A stretch of 64,000 nucleotides of DNA from Sipunculus nudus (Eukaryota; Annelida; Sipuncula; Golfingiida; Sipunculidae): the NCBI GenBank assembly GCA_026874595.1, contig CM049306.1:54590019-54654018 (forward strand), given 5' to 3'. Below are positions 27,601 to 42,100 of the stretch, piece after piece. Position 1 is the stretch's first letter. Each line of letters begins with the position of its first letter. The position numbers were made by a program, and so were the translations under genes. The notes below the pieces were generated by a model. It saw nothing but the letters and a program-made list of their open reading frames with translations. It did no database searches and was not told where the DNA came from.

Positions 27601-30600
27601 TTTTTACTGTTTGGAATTTCATTAAATGGTCAACATTTTAGTTCTCACTTTTCATTTTTGGATAAGCATTTTTTTCAGATAACTGTATTAAGATAAATGG
27701 TATACTGTATGCCATGAAAACAACTGTTACCCTTGAGCTTTTTATTGGGCATGGAGAGTTAGGTTTTTAACAAGCTTGGCCTTCTCCACTGACGACCTGG
27801 GTTTGCCTTGGGTGGCTATGAGAGTGACTCCACTATTTTTGGTGGTTTTTGTTAGTGTCACTCCTCCAGTTTTCTCCACTTTTACAGATTAACAAATGCC
27901 ATCATCTTTATTTTAATAGGAATGAAATTTATAAAATGAACAAATCCTAGAGTTGGTAGTATACATCAATATGTTTTTGTGTGTTACTTTTCTACAGTTG
28001 AAAGTCACTCCTCGGTTGGATAGAGGATAGCATCTTCAGGCATGATTATTTATGATTTTGAAGTTATTTTCGTAGTTACTGGTTTGATTCCAAATTTATA
28101 CAAGACATGCATGCACTGTCATGCCATACAGGCACATCACCTGCTTACATACTGGTTTGTTGTAATGTCATCAAGCAACCTACGCTCTGAACACAGCGCG
28201 TGACCTCCCAGCCCGGTGACCTTCCACTTACACGCTGTGAGAAATAGCAGGATTTTTAAGGTTTGGCAACAACCAGTCAGTTTGTGCTGGATAAAGTAAA
28301 ATCTGATTGGCTCTGCGTTTAAAAAGATCTGTAGAACTGGTAGAAGAAATCTGATTGGCTTAGCATGTAAACAAGCTCGTGTAGCATGCTATACTGGAAA
28401 TATGCAGACAGTTGGGGATAAGTGACCTCAGGCAAGTCAGTATACAGACTGTGTTGAAAGCCAATGATTGCATCGTGTGTATTCCAAAGGGGGTGGAAAA
28501 AGTCTGTGCTACCAAGCGCTTTCCACAGCAGTGTAAAGAAACCGGTACCTCGTTGAATATCCGTTTCTGTAGTGATACTTGCAATGTGTTTGGTTAAATT
28601 AAATGAGGGGGAATTCCACAGATACAGGTCTGCCTGGTGGCCAAACTTGACCGGCAACCGCGGGTTAATGCAGCGGGTAGTGTAGCGAATAGTTGAGCAT
28701 AGCGTAGCCTATGCTTATGGAGCGTACAAGCCACCATGTACAAGCATTAACGTATGGGTTACAGTCAGGGGTCCATCTCATTATGTATATAAAATGGAAG
28801 CAGATTCATGTTTTTTTCTGTGATAATTTAGCTCATCATACATTTATAATGGTTACATGTCATGTCTGCAACATGCATGTAGCATTCCAAGCTTTAAGGT
28901 TCAAGTAACTTCCTTATATAGTCTCCAGGTCTTTTTGAAATCTAGTCAAGGTCTGAACTGGATGGCTGTGCCCTGCCTGTTGATGGAAACATGTGCCATC
29001 TGCTGGCAGACATTTATGCTATGAATCACTTTTGGTTTTGTGTTTTGATACAATTTGATGCAAGTCTTGTTTCAAAAACTGCATTTCACATCATCAAATC
29101 ACTAAGTAGGCAGATAATTTTGGAAAAACATATCATAAGCATAAAAATGATAATATTCATCAGTTAATAAAAATATTTAGCATGAGTAAGCATTTGATCA
29201 TGTAGAGTCAAAGAAATAAACTTGAAAAAATTTTAAACCATATGACCATAAGGTAAAATATTGAAGGTATCATGGTGTGAATATTCTGTTTCTGCAGAAT
29301 TTAATGATTGGAAGAAAGATTTTGAAAAATTAAAAAAAAGTAAAATGCGTTAACTTTGTATAATTAATTATAATTATGATTAATTACAAAATTAATAACA
29401 ATTATTTATTATAATGTATAATCAATTAATTTATATGGTCAGAGATCTTTGCTATACATCCTTCTGCGATTTTCAGCACATCTGTAACTTTAAACTATTG
29501 AAGGTAACATGTAAAATTGATGAATCTTTTTCTCAAGCTCGTTCATCAGATTTGTACTACGATTGTGATCAGCCAGAATATCCAGAGCCAGAAGGTAAAT
29601 TGCCCAACAAACTTCAAGTTTCTGCTGACATACATATAGTGTCCTGCACTTAGCTGCACACTCCTGACACAGCAGATAATTTTATAATGCAGTCGTTCCA
29701 GATCTCCTTTGTTGCATCTGCTGCGTTGTTAGCAAGTTTTTCCAGGTCTCTACACCATGGCCAGCTGGCACAGGGCCAAGAATCAGACCAATTTTATTGA
29801 CATCTAGCAGGTTTAAAACTTGGGAGTGGGATGCACAATGCAATACCATGCTCTCATTGGTCTGATTATAGTTGCTTTCCCTTTGTTGAGACCCAGAGAA
29901 TCCTGCTATGCAAATTAAGCAGCAGTTAAAACAAAGGAGATTGGGAGTGATTGCAGTGTATAGCTGCTGCGTGAGGAATGTAACTTTACTATTGACATAC
30001 TGTTGTTGGCTTCATATCTGTGGCGTTAAATGTTCAAGATTCTCACTTTTCAGTGTTTCATGAGGGTTTCAATTTTGTGACCTCACACTCAGTATATCCA
30101 TTATTGTATAAATTATTTATTTCAAAAAAGGATTTTTTTTTTGTGAAGTGGTGGCAGACCACATAAGATCTTGGATGGTCTTCACAAATGACGTCAGGCA
30201 TGAATAATGTACATGAGTTGTCAATGGTGTCACAAAATATATCTGCTTAGAAAGGATGTCTTATTCGCCTTGGTTTAAGTTTCCTGATGATTTCCCTGTT
30301 GTGAATATCGCAAATTTGAAACCCTCAACAAATTTTCCAGCCACAGTAGTTTAGAGTAGTTCTATATAAAGTTACTAACTCTCTGTTTTAACAGATACAT
30401 TGTTTATATTATCAGTGCCATTACAACGGTACTTGTCATATCAAGGATATCTGTATAATGGGGCAAGCTAGGTTTAGTCTCTTCAGAGGTGTATACTTTA
30501 CCATTGAAAGTAATGCTCTAATTAAAGCAGGATCAAATGAATTTCAGGATGACTTTCTAGCTTTTATATGGTTTACATTTAACACAATCACAAATTCCAC

Positions 30601-33600
30601 TTGCAGTCACTTACTTGAGGCTATTGGGATAACTAGTCCGTCCTTACTTCCCTTATTTTAGTAAAATTATAGCATTTGTATTCAGGAGATACTAGATGAA
30701 AACTATGTTACGAAGTCTTTAAAGAACCATGGATGGGACAAGAAGGCAAATACCTTTTATTAGTTGAGACTCCTGTTTTTTTTTTTTAATGATACATGCT
30801 CAGCCACATTTAACTTGAACTTTACCTGATATTTGTTTTCAGTGTGGTGTTTCTTTATGAGTCAATATCTTGATGTGTGATTTGTTTGTTGTTCTCTTTG
30901 AAGAGATATTCACAAATAAATTCTCCTAATAGAACCATTGGCATGATTTTGTAATAGTTTGTCTGTTTGGATCCTGTTTGCCACCAGGTGGCAATACTTT
31001 CCATAAGAATAAATCCAAAAATGTGTGTTTATATGAAGAAATACAACTCTCCGATGTTGAGTGGCTGGTTTAGGAAATGTAGCCTAAGATTACAAATATT
31101 GGTTGCAATTTACTTAATTCTGTCAAATTAATCAGTATCAGCTGATCATGTTTGCAAGACCTAGGCTTTAGGCCAAAAAAGGTTTGGTTCTGAATGGCGC
31201 TATTTAGCGAACCTGTGAGCTTATGCGATAGGGTGGTGTTGTGCGTCAGTGCGTCATGCGTAGTCTGTATGTTAACCATAGCTATCTCAAAAACGGCAGG
31301 AGCTAGCATCACCAGATTTTTTGCAAATAATCAGTCATCTGAAAAACTCTATCGCATTTTGTTTATTTTTTTTTCTAACTGCATTTTCTTAGAATTTATA
31401 GGGAAAAAGCTAAAAAAGCTTTAAAAATCTTCTCCTCTGAAAATGTCCAGCCAAATTGTCCAATATTTCACAGAAATGATCCCTGGAACAATCTCTCTCA
31501 AGTTTCTTCAAATGGTTCCAATTCGGAGATTTTTGGTCAAGTTACTGGAGGTTACTGGAACTTTGTCATCTGTCAAAAAAGCATATAAAAATTTCAATCT
31601 CAGAAACTGGAACTATCATCACCAAATTTTATGCCAATGTTGGTCACATGAGTCATATCTGAAATTGAGGTATCGGTGGCTCCACCTGCATCGGCCTTCT
31701 TTGTACGGGGCCATCAGTGCCTGTATCACACTGAGGGCTACAAAAAACTTCTTCTCTGAAACCATATGGCCAAATTGTTTAATATCGCACAGAAAAATCC
31801 CAGGGTAGTGCTTTCCGAAGTTTGTTCAATTGGTCTCTGTTCAGTGACTTTTGGCTGAGTTATGGGAAGCTGAATTTAGTCATATGCCATAACAGCCCAT
31901 TTTAGCTCAGTGACTAGAAAGATCTTCTCAAAAACCACTGGGGAAAATTCTTAAATCTCACACATTAATTATCCTAGGATGATGATTATTCAAGTTTGTT
32001 CAAATCGTTTTGGTTCACTGCAAATCATTTTTCGACTGACCCAAAATAATTGTCTTAAATCGTCCCAAATGAATGATTTTTGGCTGAAATATGGAGATTG
32101 AATTGAGTCATTTTACCATATATGTTAGCTGTGTGATGCTGTTACATCTAGCCTGGCACCAGTTTATCAGCATCTTTTACATCATGACTGTACATGGATT
32201 ATAAATGATTGGTATCTATACTCAACTTAAATCAAGAATTTGCCATCAATTAGATGTATCTGTATTATTATTTTGCATTCAGTATGCATCAGTAATAATT
32301 TTTCATATATTCCTGATTTCGTTTTTGTAAAAAGTCAGCTGAAAAGTTATTTCAAAGTTATTTCAAGTATGGACCACTTTTGGTACAGATGGCAGCACTT
32401 GGTTACCATTGGCAGATTGCCAGTGCCTTGATGTTGGCCATTAGCCAAGATGATGTAAGCTCTATAAATAGTTTTGGCACAGTGCTAGAATTGGAAGAAG
32501 TGCAGCTGGGAATAGGTCAAGATCGAGTTCACCCAGTGCAATAGCTGCAATCTATTTATAGCTTTGGCAGACTGCTCACTTCATCAGATTTGGCACTAAA
32601 GTTCAGCCTGGATCTATTTATAGCTTTGGCAGACTGCCAGCTGTGTCAGATTATGCAACAGGTCAAGAGTTCACTCAGTGCAGCCAGTTACATGTCAAAA
32701 GTTCACTCAGTCTAGCCAAGTGCAGGTCAAGAGTTCACTCAGTGCAGTAGCTTCAGCCAGGAATTTGTCACAGTTCACTCGGGGGCAACTTCCTTACTCA
32801 CCTAAGCCTGATCAGCCCAGTGCATTAAACTCAAGGGAATTTTGATGTATTGGCCTGATATTTTGACCTGTCTATGCATCTTTGATGGCTTTCTCATTTA
32901 CAAGACAGGTGTTGCCACCTACATTGACGTTTGCACAGTGTATGTGCCTGCTTATTTCTACAGAGGAATTTGATACATCAGCCCGAAATTGGGCATATTC
33001 TACATATCAGGTAGCTTTATCATGTACAAGACTGGTGGCGCCACCTATAATAATTTTTGCACAGTGTACGTCCCTGCTTTTTTTGCAGGAGGGGTTTGAC
33101 ATATCAGTCTGACATTGGGCATATGTATTTATATCTCTTCGTGGTATACAAGACTGGGGGTGCCAGCTACAATCATTTTAGTGTAAGGTGCAACCGTGCA
33201 AGAATTTCAGCAGTGATGTTTGTGTAATTGTTACTTGTTCAAAGTGTTTAGTACTTGCATTGTTCATATACATGTTACACATGTTCTTGAAAAGTAATGA
33301 TCCAGCATTGAAGCATTATATCTGGTGTAAGCCCACTGCACAGGTTCGCACTAGGCCTGTTGGCCTTGTTTTTCAGTAATCAGTGCGGGTGGGTTTTTTA
33401 TTACCTTTTTTGTATGTATAGGTAAAAATGTCTTTGATCAGGGAAACACATGATAATAACATTTTTTTTTGCTAAACAAGTAAAAGCGCTTAATAAAAAA
33501 AGGAAATTTTATCAAAATTGTATGATTTTATCTTCTTTAAAGAAATGTCCGAGCGGCTCGAGCTCAAAATTGGTAAGTTTCTATTGAAAATCAGAATTAA

Positions 33601-36600
33601 AAATTTTGATGCCGGGGTTCATAATTGATTCAGGTGATGCCTTAGAACCATATCTTTTTTTTTGGCCTCAGGACTTGAGAATTGAGGTTAACTTAAGAGA
33701 ATGGAGGTGAAAACATAGTTGATTTTAATACTTTATCTAACTATTAATATAAGACAGCATGTTTATTGGATATTTACATACTTGTTTGTTGAATGATAAT
33801 AATTTCTTATACAGAATATACGTCTGTATTAAATGCTTAGAGAAACGTTCCTCAGTTTCTCTTCGATTTGCTAAAATTAATCTCTCAGGTGCTGCCCTCC
33901 CCTGTGTTCCTCAGCCTTTTATCTACATAAGCATCAGCAAATTGGTGTGCTTGCAGTTTAACCAACTATTATATATTAAAGTGTTGTACTAGGCTTCTCC
34001 AATTGCACAGTAACCATTAACTTGATTTTGTTTCAGATTGCTGTATTTATTCATTATGTAAGGGTACAAATATCATGTTGCAACACTTTTTTACTGACCA
34101 GAATCTCTTTATAGTTGTGGAATTTTGGTACTGTTTTAATCAGGTTACTGCTATTTAACAGTGTGATAATGATTGAAATACACTTTGAAATATATTTTAA
34201 GAATTAAGAGTAGATATGTTTGCATCTCTTAGGCCAAAAAAAAAATAAGGTATGGTTCTCAGGCACTTTTTTTCAGAAATCAGTGCGGGCAGTGGGATTT
34301 TATTTTTGACCTTTTTTTGAGTGCCATATGATTAAAAATGCCATATGATCGGGGAAAAGCATGAGAATAACAAAAATTTTTGCTAAACAGATAAAAGCAC
34401 TACATAAAATGTATTATTTATCTTCTTGAAAGATAAAAAGCAAAATAAAAAGTTTTGATGCGGGGGGTTAAAATTGACGCGGGCAGTGCCTGAGAACCAT
34501 ACCTTTTATTTTTTTTTGGCCTTATGGTATAACTTTATATTACATGCATGGTAACAATATGTTGAAATCTGAGCCATGTACACATGCTGTTGAAGAGCAA
34601 TGTTTTCTAGTGTTGTTTCTAGGAATCCTTGAATAATATGGTTAATTAACTGTATTGATGATATATAGACTACCTGAAAAAAACAACATGGTTAACCCTA
34701 GTTCATTCTTACTTTGAATACTTGTTTGAAAAAATGAATAACCTATGACAGGTTCCAAACCTTGAATCATAGACAGTGCTGCCATCTTATGACAAGACTT
34801 CAAAACATGATAAAAAAACATAAATATCATTTGAAATAATTCTTACTTGTGTAACACTTAATGTTTTTCAGTTGATGAAATAGTAGTATTGAAAATTATT
34901 ATTTAGAAAACCTTTTTCAGATTATGGTTATGGTTATATAGCACTAATATGATTCAATAGTTTGATTACAGTGTTGGGTCTATCATAACAGAATGTAAAT
35001 TTAAGCAATTTTATGGGCATAAATATTTGTTAATTAAAAAAAAAAATAAAAACGGGTCATGGGGTGATTAAATTTGTGGTTTTCACATGCATCATATGAC
35101 AAAATGTGGTAAATAACTTTAATTTATGATGGTTTTAGAGCAGATATTATAAACATTTGTAATAAATTTATTCAGGTATCATTATGAAATAATTCTTATT
35201 TATAATAGTGAGGTTATAATAATGCAAGTCAAATGTTGTAATATTTATGCTTTCATAACAGAAGTTTGTGTGGTTCACTGAACATGGTAATCATGAAAGC
35301 CACAGATTTACACCTCACAAATTATTCTGAACTCATTTTAATTGATAGAGTTTCACTACATAGTACCTTTTTTACTAAAGCAAATCAAGAAATTTATGAT
35401 GAATGTGACCCGGATGATGAGTCGCCAGAACCAGAAGGTAACAATTCTCCAGGCAAGAGAAACAGCTGGTTCTCTCACCCTGGCCTTGTAGTAGCATGCC
35501 TGTCATTGCATACTGTGGAAGTGGTTTTGTTAGCAGGGTTTTAATTTAGCGGGAGCTGGATATGCACTAAAATAAGAACACCTGTTGTTTCATATAACAT
35601 AAATCACTTTAGACCCCCCCCCCCCCCCCCCCCGGTTTTGAATTTTGATAAAGAGCCAGCCATGATTGTTGTAAGCTCTTTTTTTTGTTCACACATAGTG
35701 GGCTACTTCTACTTAATAATCATAGTTGTTGATTTAAGCAATTCTACAACTTGCTCAGATGTCAAACAATGTGGCTGGGTGTAGTACCATATTGCATCAT
35801 CAAACGTAATCAGTTCCTTTAATTATACGTATTGTTTACACCTTGTGGTCACGGTACACAAATCCCAGTAGCATGCATATATACGCGATCAAACAGAGCT
35901 TGTTGTGGTAGGAGGTAGGTTGGGCTACAAACCTATCTTTTATATAATCATTTAAATATTGTAAAATGAAAAAAGCGCAAAAATTCAGACAAGCCATTTA
36001 AAATTAACCACTTCCACAGTATATCTTGCCATTTAGTTTCACCAATGCTGCTATCTTTCACAGACATGGGTGAAAAAATTTGTGTAGCTGAACAAATCTT
36101 ATTCGCGTTCAGTAACAGGTGAAAGAGTCTTTCACCTGTTACTGAATGCGCATAACATTTTATTCAGCTTCACAAACTTTTTCATGCACTTTCATAAAAT
36201 ATTAGTTTAGGTACACAAGTGCCATTTGTCAAATGTAATGTTTATCAGTTGATGGAATAGTATTATTGAAAATGATTATTTTGGAAACATTATCAGATTG
36301 TGGTTATGGTTATAAAGCATATACAGTTGTCATAATATGATACATTCCTTGTACTAAAATAGAACATCATGCCTGAAGTTTAATATTCTTCATCGATCAG
36401 GACTTACATTTTGTCAGTGGGCTCTTTTTATGCCATTAGCTTGTTTAAAAAAAAAGCTTTTGGCACACTGTGGTAAATCTTTAAATAAAAAACTCATTTT
36501 AGAACGAGTCATTTAAAGCCTATGCAGCTGTGGTAAATTACTGCCTGTTGTAAAAATGCACTTGATTCCTCAAAAGAAGTCAATAACATATGGTTTCTTT

Positions 36601-39071
36601 TACAGTGGGATGCCCATCTTTTTGGTGGTTTATTGTGAGAAGCTCGTATTACTTTGCTGGATCACATCTTGCAATAGAGAGTAAAATGTATAATTCTGCA
36701 ATTTTGATATTATATTCAAATTTTTTTCCATACACTTCTTCATAAGAAAGAATTTTAGAAAATTTATGGTACAAACATTGTCAACAAATGTCACAATTGT
36801 CATTAATCCTGTCACTTAATTTGTCTATTTTTGTCAAAATATACATTTCTTCAGACATTGAATAGATAAATGTTTTACTCACTACACAGTTATGATGTTA
36901 GTTTCCTTTAATATAAAAGCTCCATGGAATACCTGAATGATTCACTGAAGGGTAATTTTATTATTATACATCCATCTTAGATGGAACATATTATGGTATG
37001 TTCTCTGTCTTCCTGGCCATGCATATGTCCATCCATTAACTTTTAAAGTTCCCATGACATTTCCAGAGCTTTGAAGAATTTTCAAGAATCTCACCATTAT
37101 TATTTACCAATAGATTATCACAGAGATCACAACACATGCAGTGCTCTTTGTTTTCAATTTTAACCCCCAAAAAATCACCAAATATCACTGGACTGCCCTG
37201 GTTAAACAGACTGTCATATCATCCAAAAAGAGTAGGGGTTGAGGTGTTTAGTTTTATGTACTGTTTATCAGGATTGAGCCAGCACTATGTGTAACTTTCA
37301 TTCTAACATTACCTGAGACTCCTGATCATATGAGTGATTTGGGATCAGGGCATGGCCCGTATGAAATTTTCCCTCATAAATATGCCAGAAATATGCAAGA
37401 AATATGTCAGATTCGTAATTTCTTGCTTAATCTCACAAGATTCTTGCAAGAAACCATTTCTTGCATAAATTTCTGGCATGCCAGATTTGTATTTCTTGCT
37501 TAAACTCACCAGATCCTTGTATAAAAACAATTTCTTGCATAAATTTTCTGACAAAAATTTCTTGCTTAAATTTTCTTGCATATGCTCATGTCAGATTTGT
37601 TATAAAATCTTGCATCCACTAGAAGCTGAGGCAGTATAAGCAAGAAATTACAACTTAGAAATTTTATGACCCTCTTTTAAGCAAGAAAAATACTTAGAAA
37701 TTTTATGGCTCTCTTTTAAGCATGAAATTACAACTTAGAAATTTCATGGACCTCTTTTAAGCAAGAAATTACAACTTGGACTATTTCATGTATTGTCAAT
37801 CATATAAAGTCAAGTTTTGTAAGGGAAGGACTTTAACCCCGGCCAACCAGTGCGTACAAAACTTGTATTTTCACTAAAATCCTGTGCTTTTTGCATAAAG
37901 TTGACATTCTGTCCAGGATTAACCAGCTACTCCCACATTTTCATTTGGACTCTATTCAGCAAGGATGTTTTCAGGTTAAAATGATCTTTAAGAAAGACCT
38001 AACCACCAGAAATGTGCATTTAAAAGGCCTTGCAATCTTGCCGCCAGAGCTGATCATATCTATTTAGAATGAACCGTCCTCTTCCAGTTTTGAATTGTGG
38101 GGATGGCCGGGAGTATTTGTTTCAACTGTCACTGTTCAAAATTAAAATTTGTTATTATCAAGGAAACACCTTCTGTTTACATTTCATAATCATAAGCACA
38201 TGCTCGCAAAATATCACTTATTATATACCATGGAGTCGTTACCACAATAATACCCATGTTTATGGAATAGCTTTGAACCCATACTTTTCCAATGTATTTG
38301 AATGGACTGCATTATCCTCGTCATGCTGATATCCTCCTATGTTTATAGTGTATTTTGAAGCCCAGTGTATTGTGGGGCATAGGTTACAACTGGCAGAGTC
38401 AAGGTCTTGCTGTGTGAGGGCATTGTACAAAGAACTGCTACAGGTGACATCTGGTGCACAAGAATTAAACAAGGAAGACTGATCACTTTATTTGGACAAA
38501 GAGATAATATGCATGTGTGATTATCTGTTTACTTATATTAAAAAACAAGAGTGGAGCAGGTATCTAACTTCTCTTTTTTATATGAAATGTGCATTAGGAA
38601 AACTATTTACTCATCCTGTTCGTTTTACTGTGAATAGGCAGTTTGTGCTATAGGGCAAAACTTAATTTACATAACTTCAATATTCTCATTACTTCTACTA
38701 TTGTATAATAACTTATAGTTGCTTGAACAGTTGCTGTGATTTGTGCAAAATAAAGCTGCTTGCTTTGAAGCTGTTTTTGCTGTGTTTTTATATTACATGA
38801 CATAATTTGCAAGTGTGATTTGTTCTGTATTTATACCTGTTTTTATGCTAAATTTGTTAGTTTACCAGTTAATTAAATAGTGAATATCCATTTCTGCTTG
38901 TACCGATACTTTGATCTTGTTCCAGTGATAAAGTTGGATGTCCATATCCAAAAGTAAAAGCTACTTTTTACATATTTTTATTACCAACAAACAGTATTGT
39001 CAGTATAATATTTATATTAATATATTATTATGAGTATTATAATGATGAGTTTTATTATTATTATTATTATA

Positions 39072-39109
<38 letters not shown>

Positions 39110-42100
39110 TAAACTTGATCCTATGTAGTTTGAATAAAAAATTTTCTTAAATTTGGAATGGTGTGAAATAACTTATTAAATTATAAAAAATTATAGAATA
39201 AATAATTTCATTTGCTGAATATGCCTAACACCAAATTAATATGAAGTTCTGTTTATAGTTTTTTTTCGGGTTGAGGGGGACATTAACCAAAGTTAATAAT
39301 GGTCAACTAACATATGTTAAACTGTCTATTTAAGTCACAGTTCTGGATTTCTCTTCTTTTTTCAGACCATCAAGAGAAATGTCATGTGACTGAAGGGTTC
39401 ATTGAGACATCAAGACATTATTTGTCCTCAAATAAGTCTATGTAAAAATAATACCGACATCCAAATGCCACACCGGCTTTTTTGCCTGTAATTCCCGTAG
39501 ATCAGAGGATATACTATATTTTACATCATTAATATATATTCATATTACACCATTTTTAAAATCCTCAAATATAGAAAATTGTGGTTTCTTTTTTTCAACA
39601 GCAGCTAGGCAACACATGCCCCTGCCTGCGATTCCGACTCAGAGAAATTTGCAACCTGAGCCAGAGGAATACTCCGCCATCGGAGACGAGGAGAACGTGT
39701 ATAACGAAGCTGAGGAGGATGAGCGACCCCAGCCCATCGGAAAGTCAGCGTTTCCTCCACCAGGTAATGGTCTTATTTGTATTAATGCCGGTTACATGAT
39801 GGTCAATATACCATTACTGTAGACCAGTGACGTAGAAATGTGTTATGACCGGTGATGTAGAAATGTGTGGTGACCAGTGACATAGAAATATGTGATGACC
39901 AGTGACATAGAAATGTGTGATGACCAGTGACATAGAAATATGTGATGACCAGTGGCGTAGAAATGTGTTATGACCAGTGATGTAGAAATGTGTTATGACC
40001 AGTGACGTAGAAATGTGTTATGACCAGTGATGTAGAAATGTGTTATGACCAGTGACGTAGAAATGTGTTATGACCAGGGACTTAGAAATGTGTTATCACT
40101 AGTGACATAGAAATGTGTTAAATTATGACCAGTGATGTAGAAATGTGTTCTGACCAGTGATGTAGAAATGTGTTATGACCAGTTTCGTAGAAATGTGTAA
40201 TGACCAGTTCCGTAGAAATGTGTAATGACCAGTTCCGTAGAAATGTGTTATGACCAGTGATGTCTGGTCAAGTCCACAACATCTGAGTCTAAGTCTGAGT
40301 CCTAGATGTTGGAATCCAAGTCCACAGTCAAGTCTAAGTCACCTGAAATCCAAGTCTAATTCAGAGTCCAATACAAATCTTTTAAAAAGAAATTTGATGG
40401 GAAATTTTAGATTATCATAGTTGCTTTAATATTATTTTACACAAGCTTTTTCCCTGCACGTGTAATTATATTAAACAAATGATGCCAATCTTAAGCTTAG
40501 TAAATATGGTCTTTTCCAATATTGTTGGTACCTAATTTGAATACTGTTTGTACTGTTAGAAATTTGCCCATATATATTAAAGTCTTTATAATATGTGCAA
40601 GAATGTTTTCTTACTTGACTCAAGACGGCCTTGGTGTGATTTCTCAATTCCTTAACTCCAAGTCTGAGTTTAAGTCTGAGTCCAGGAACCCCAAGTCCAA
40701 ATTTGAGCCTCTAACAAAGTGGACCCTACCTAGCATAAGTCCAAGTGTGAACTCCATTCCCATACCACTGTTTATGACCATATAAATTTTCAGCAGTTTC
40801 CCATGATCTCCATTATTCATAACACATGTAATATTTGATGCTTATTTTCTGCATAAAGTATTTATGATTTGCTGCAGCTGATCCATGCTATGTTATGGGT
40901 ACTCTAACAAACTGATTTCTGTGATTTCCTCTGATGTCATGGTAATTATTCCTAGGCATTAAATCATATGAGATAGAGTTATACTTAACAAGGCTTAAAC
41001 AGATCTATCACAATAAATGTAGCAGAAAAAAGTGTATGTTCAATATATATTAAAATATTTCAATTGCAAGTGATTAAGCACATTTCTATTTATTAGATTA
41101 ATTGCCTTTTATGTGTTGACACTAAAATATGTGAATCATATAAAGCAAACTGACAATGTTTTATAATACAGGCTGTTTCACTTGGCACAAGTTATAGCAT
41201 AACATAGTCCATAAATAACTGACACAAGATGAAGTAAAACTTGAAGAGAAAATTACCAAATACTGGTATATATATATCATTCATGGTAAATTCCATGAAA
41301 TGAATATACCAGTATTTGTTGTTAAACTTTTAACTTTCCAACTCTATTGTGATTCATGCTTTTTGAATACTGTGGTTGCCTTTTTATTCCAGAGGGTTTT
41401 AATTTCTTGATATTCTCAAATAAGAAAAAATTGCGAAAATAAAACGCTCGGGAATAATGTCCCATCAACTATTTAGATGAACAAGTAGGGATGATGCATT
41501 TGCAAAAAACAGATAAGTCGTGCCATAGACGCATGAGATATATCAACTGTAACACCTGTCATAAGTGAATTACTGAACCAGAAATTAGCGGAGTATTGTA
41601 GGATTTGTTTCAAAATTTAAAATCAATGCAAAATACAGCTGTACTTAGAATGTATAGGTTCTTCTGCAATCGTGAAAACGAAACCCTCGTGAAACACCCA
41701 AAAATGAAGAAATTGGAAAATTTCAGCCGCGCGAATATAAAGCCAACCACAGTATGTCATAATTGACATGTTTTTGAAAGCAGAAAATGTGTAAATCCAC
41801 ATCATCATATGATGACGATCATCATCATCATGAAACACTCATTCATTGTTACACTTTGCTTGCATTAATAACCTGCCAATATTAAATTTATATTTTTACA
41901 AATATATTTAAACAAAAGGTTGACACTGTTTTTTCTTGAGTGATAATTTATAGTATTCAGAATATCAGACCCTAAATATTATGTGAAGCATATCAAGGCA
42001 TTAAGATAAAAATGATTAATTATTTGAATGGGTTTATTTAGAGGTAAGTGTGCTCATTAGGTGTACAAAAATACAACCCACCAGACATGGGGGATGACAC

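Noticed and set aside
36614-36720. Exon candidate after TTTCTTTTACAG
   Set aside because: The frame is open but hydrophobic, with no acceptable donor in phase.
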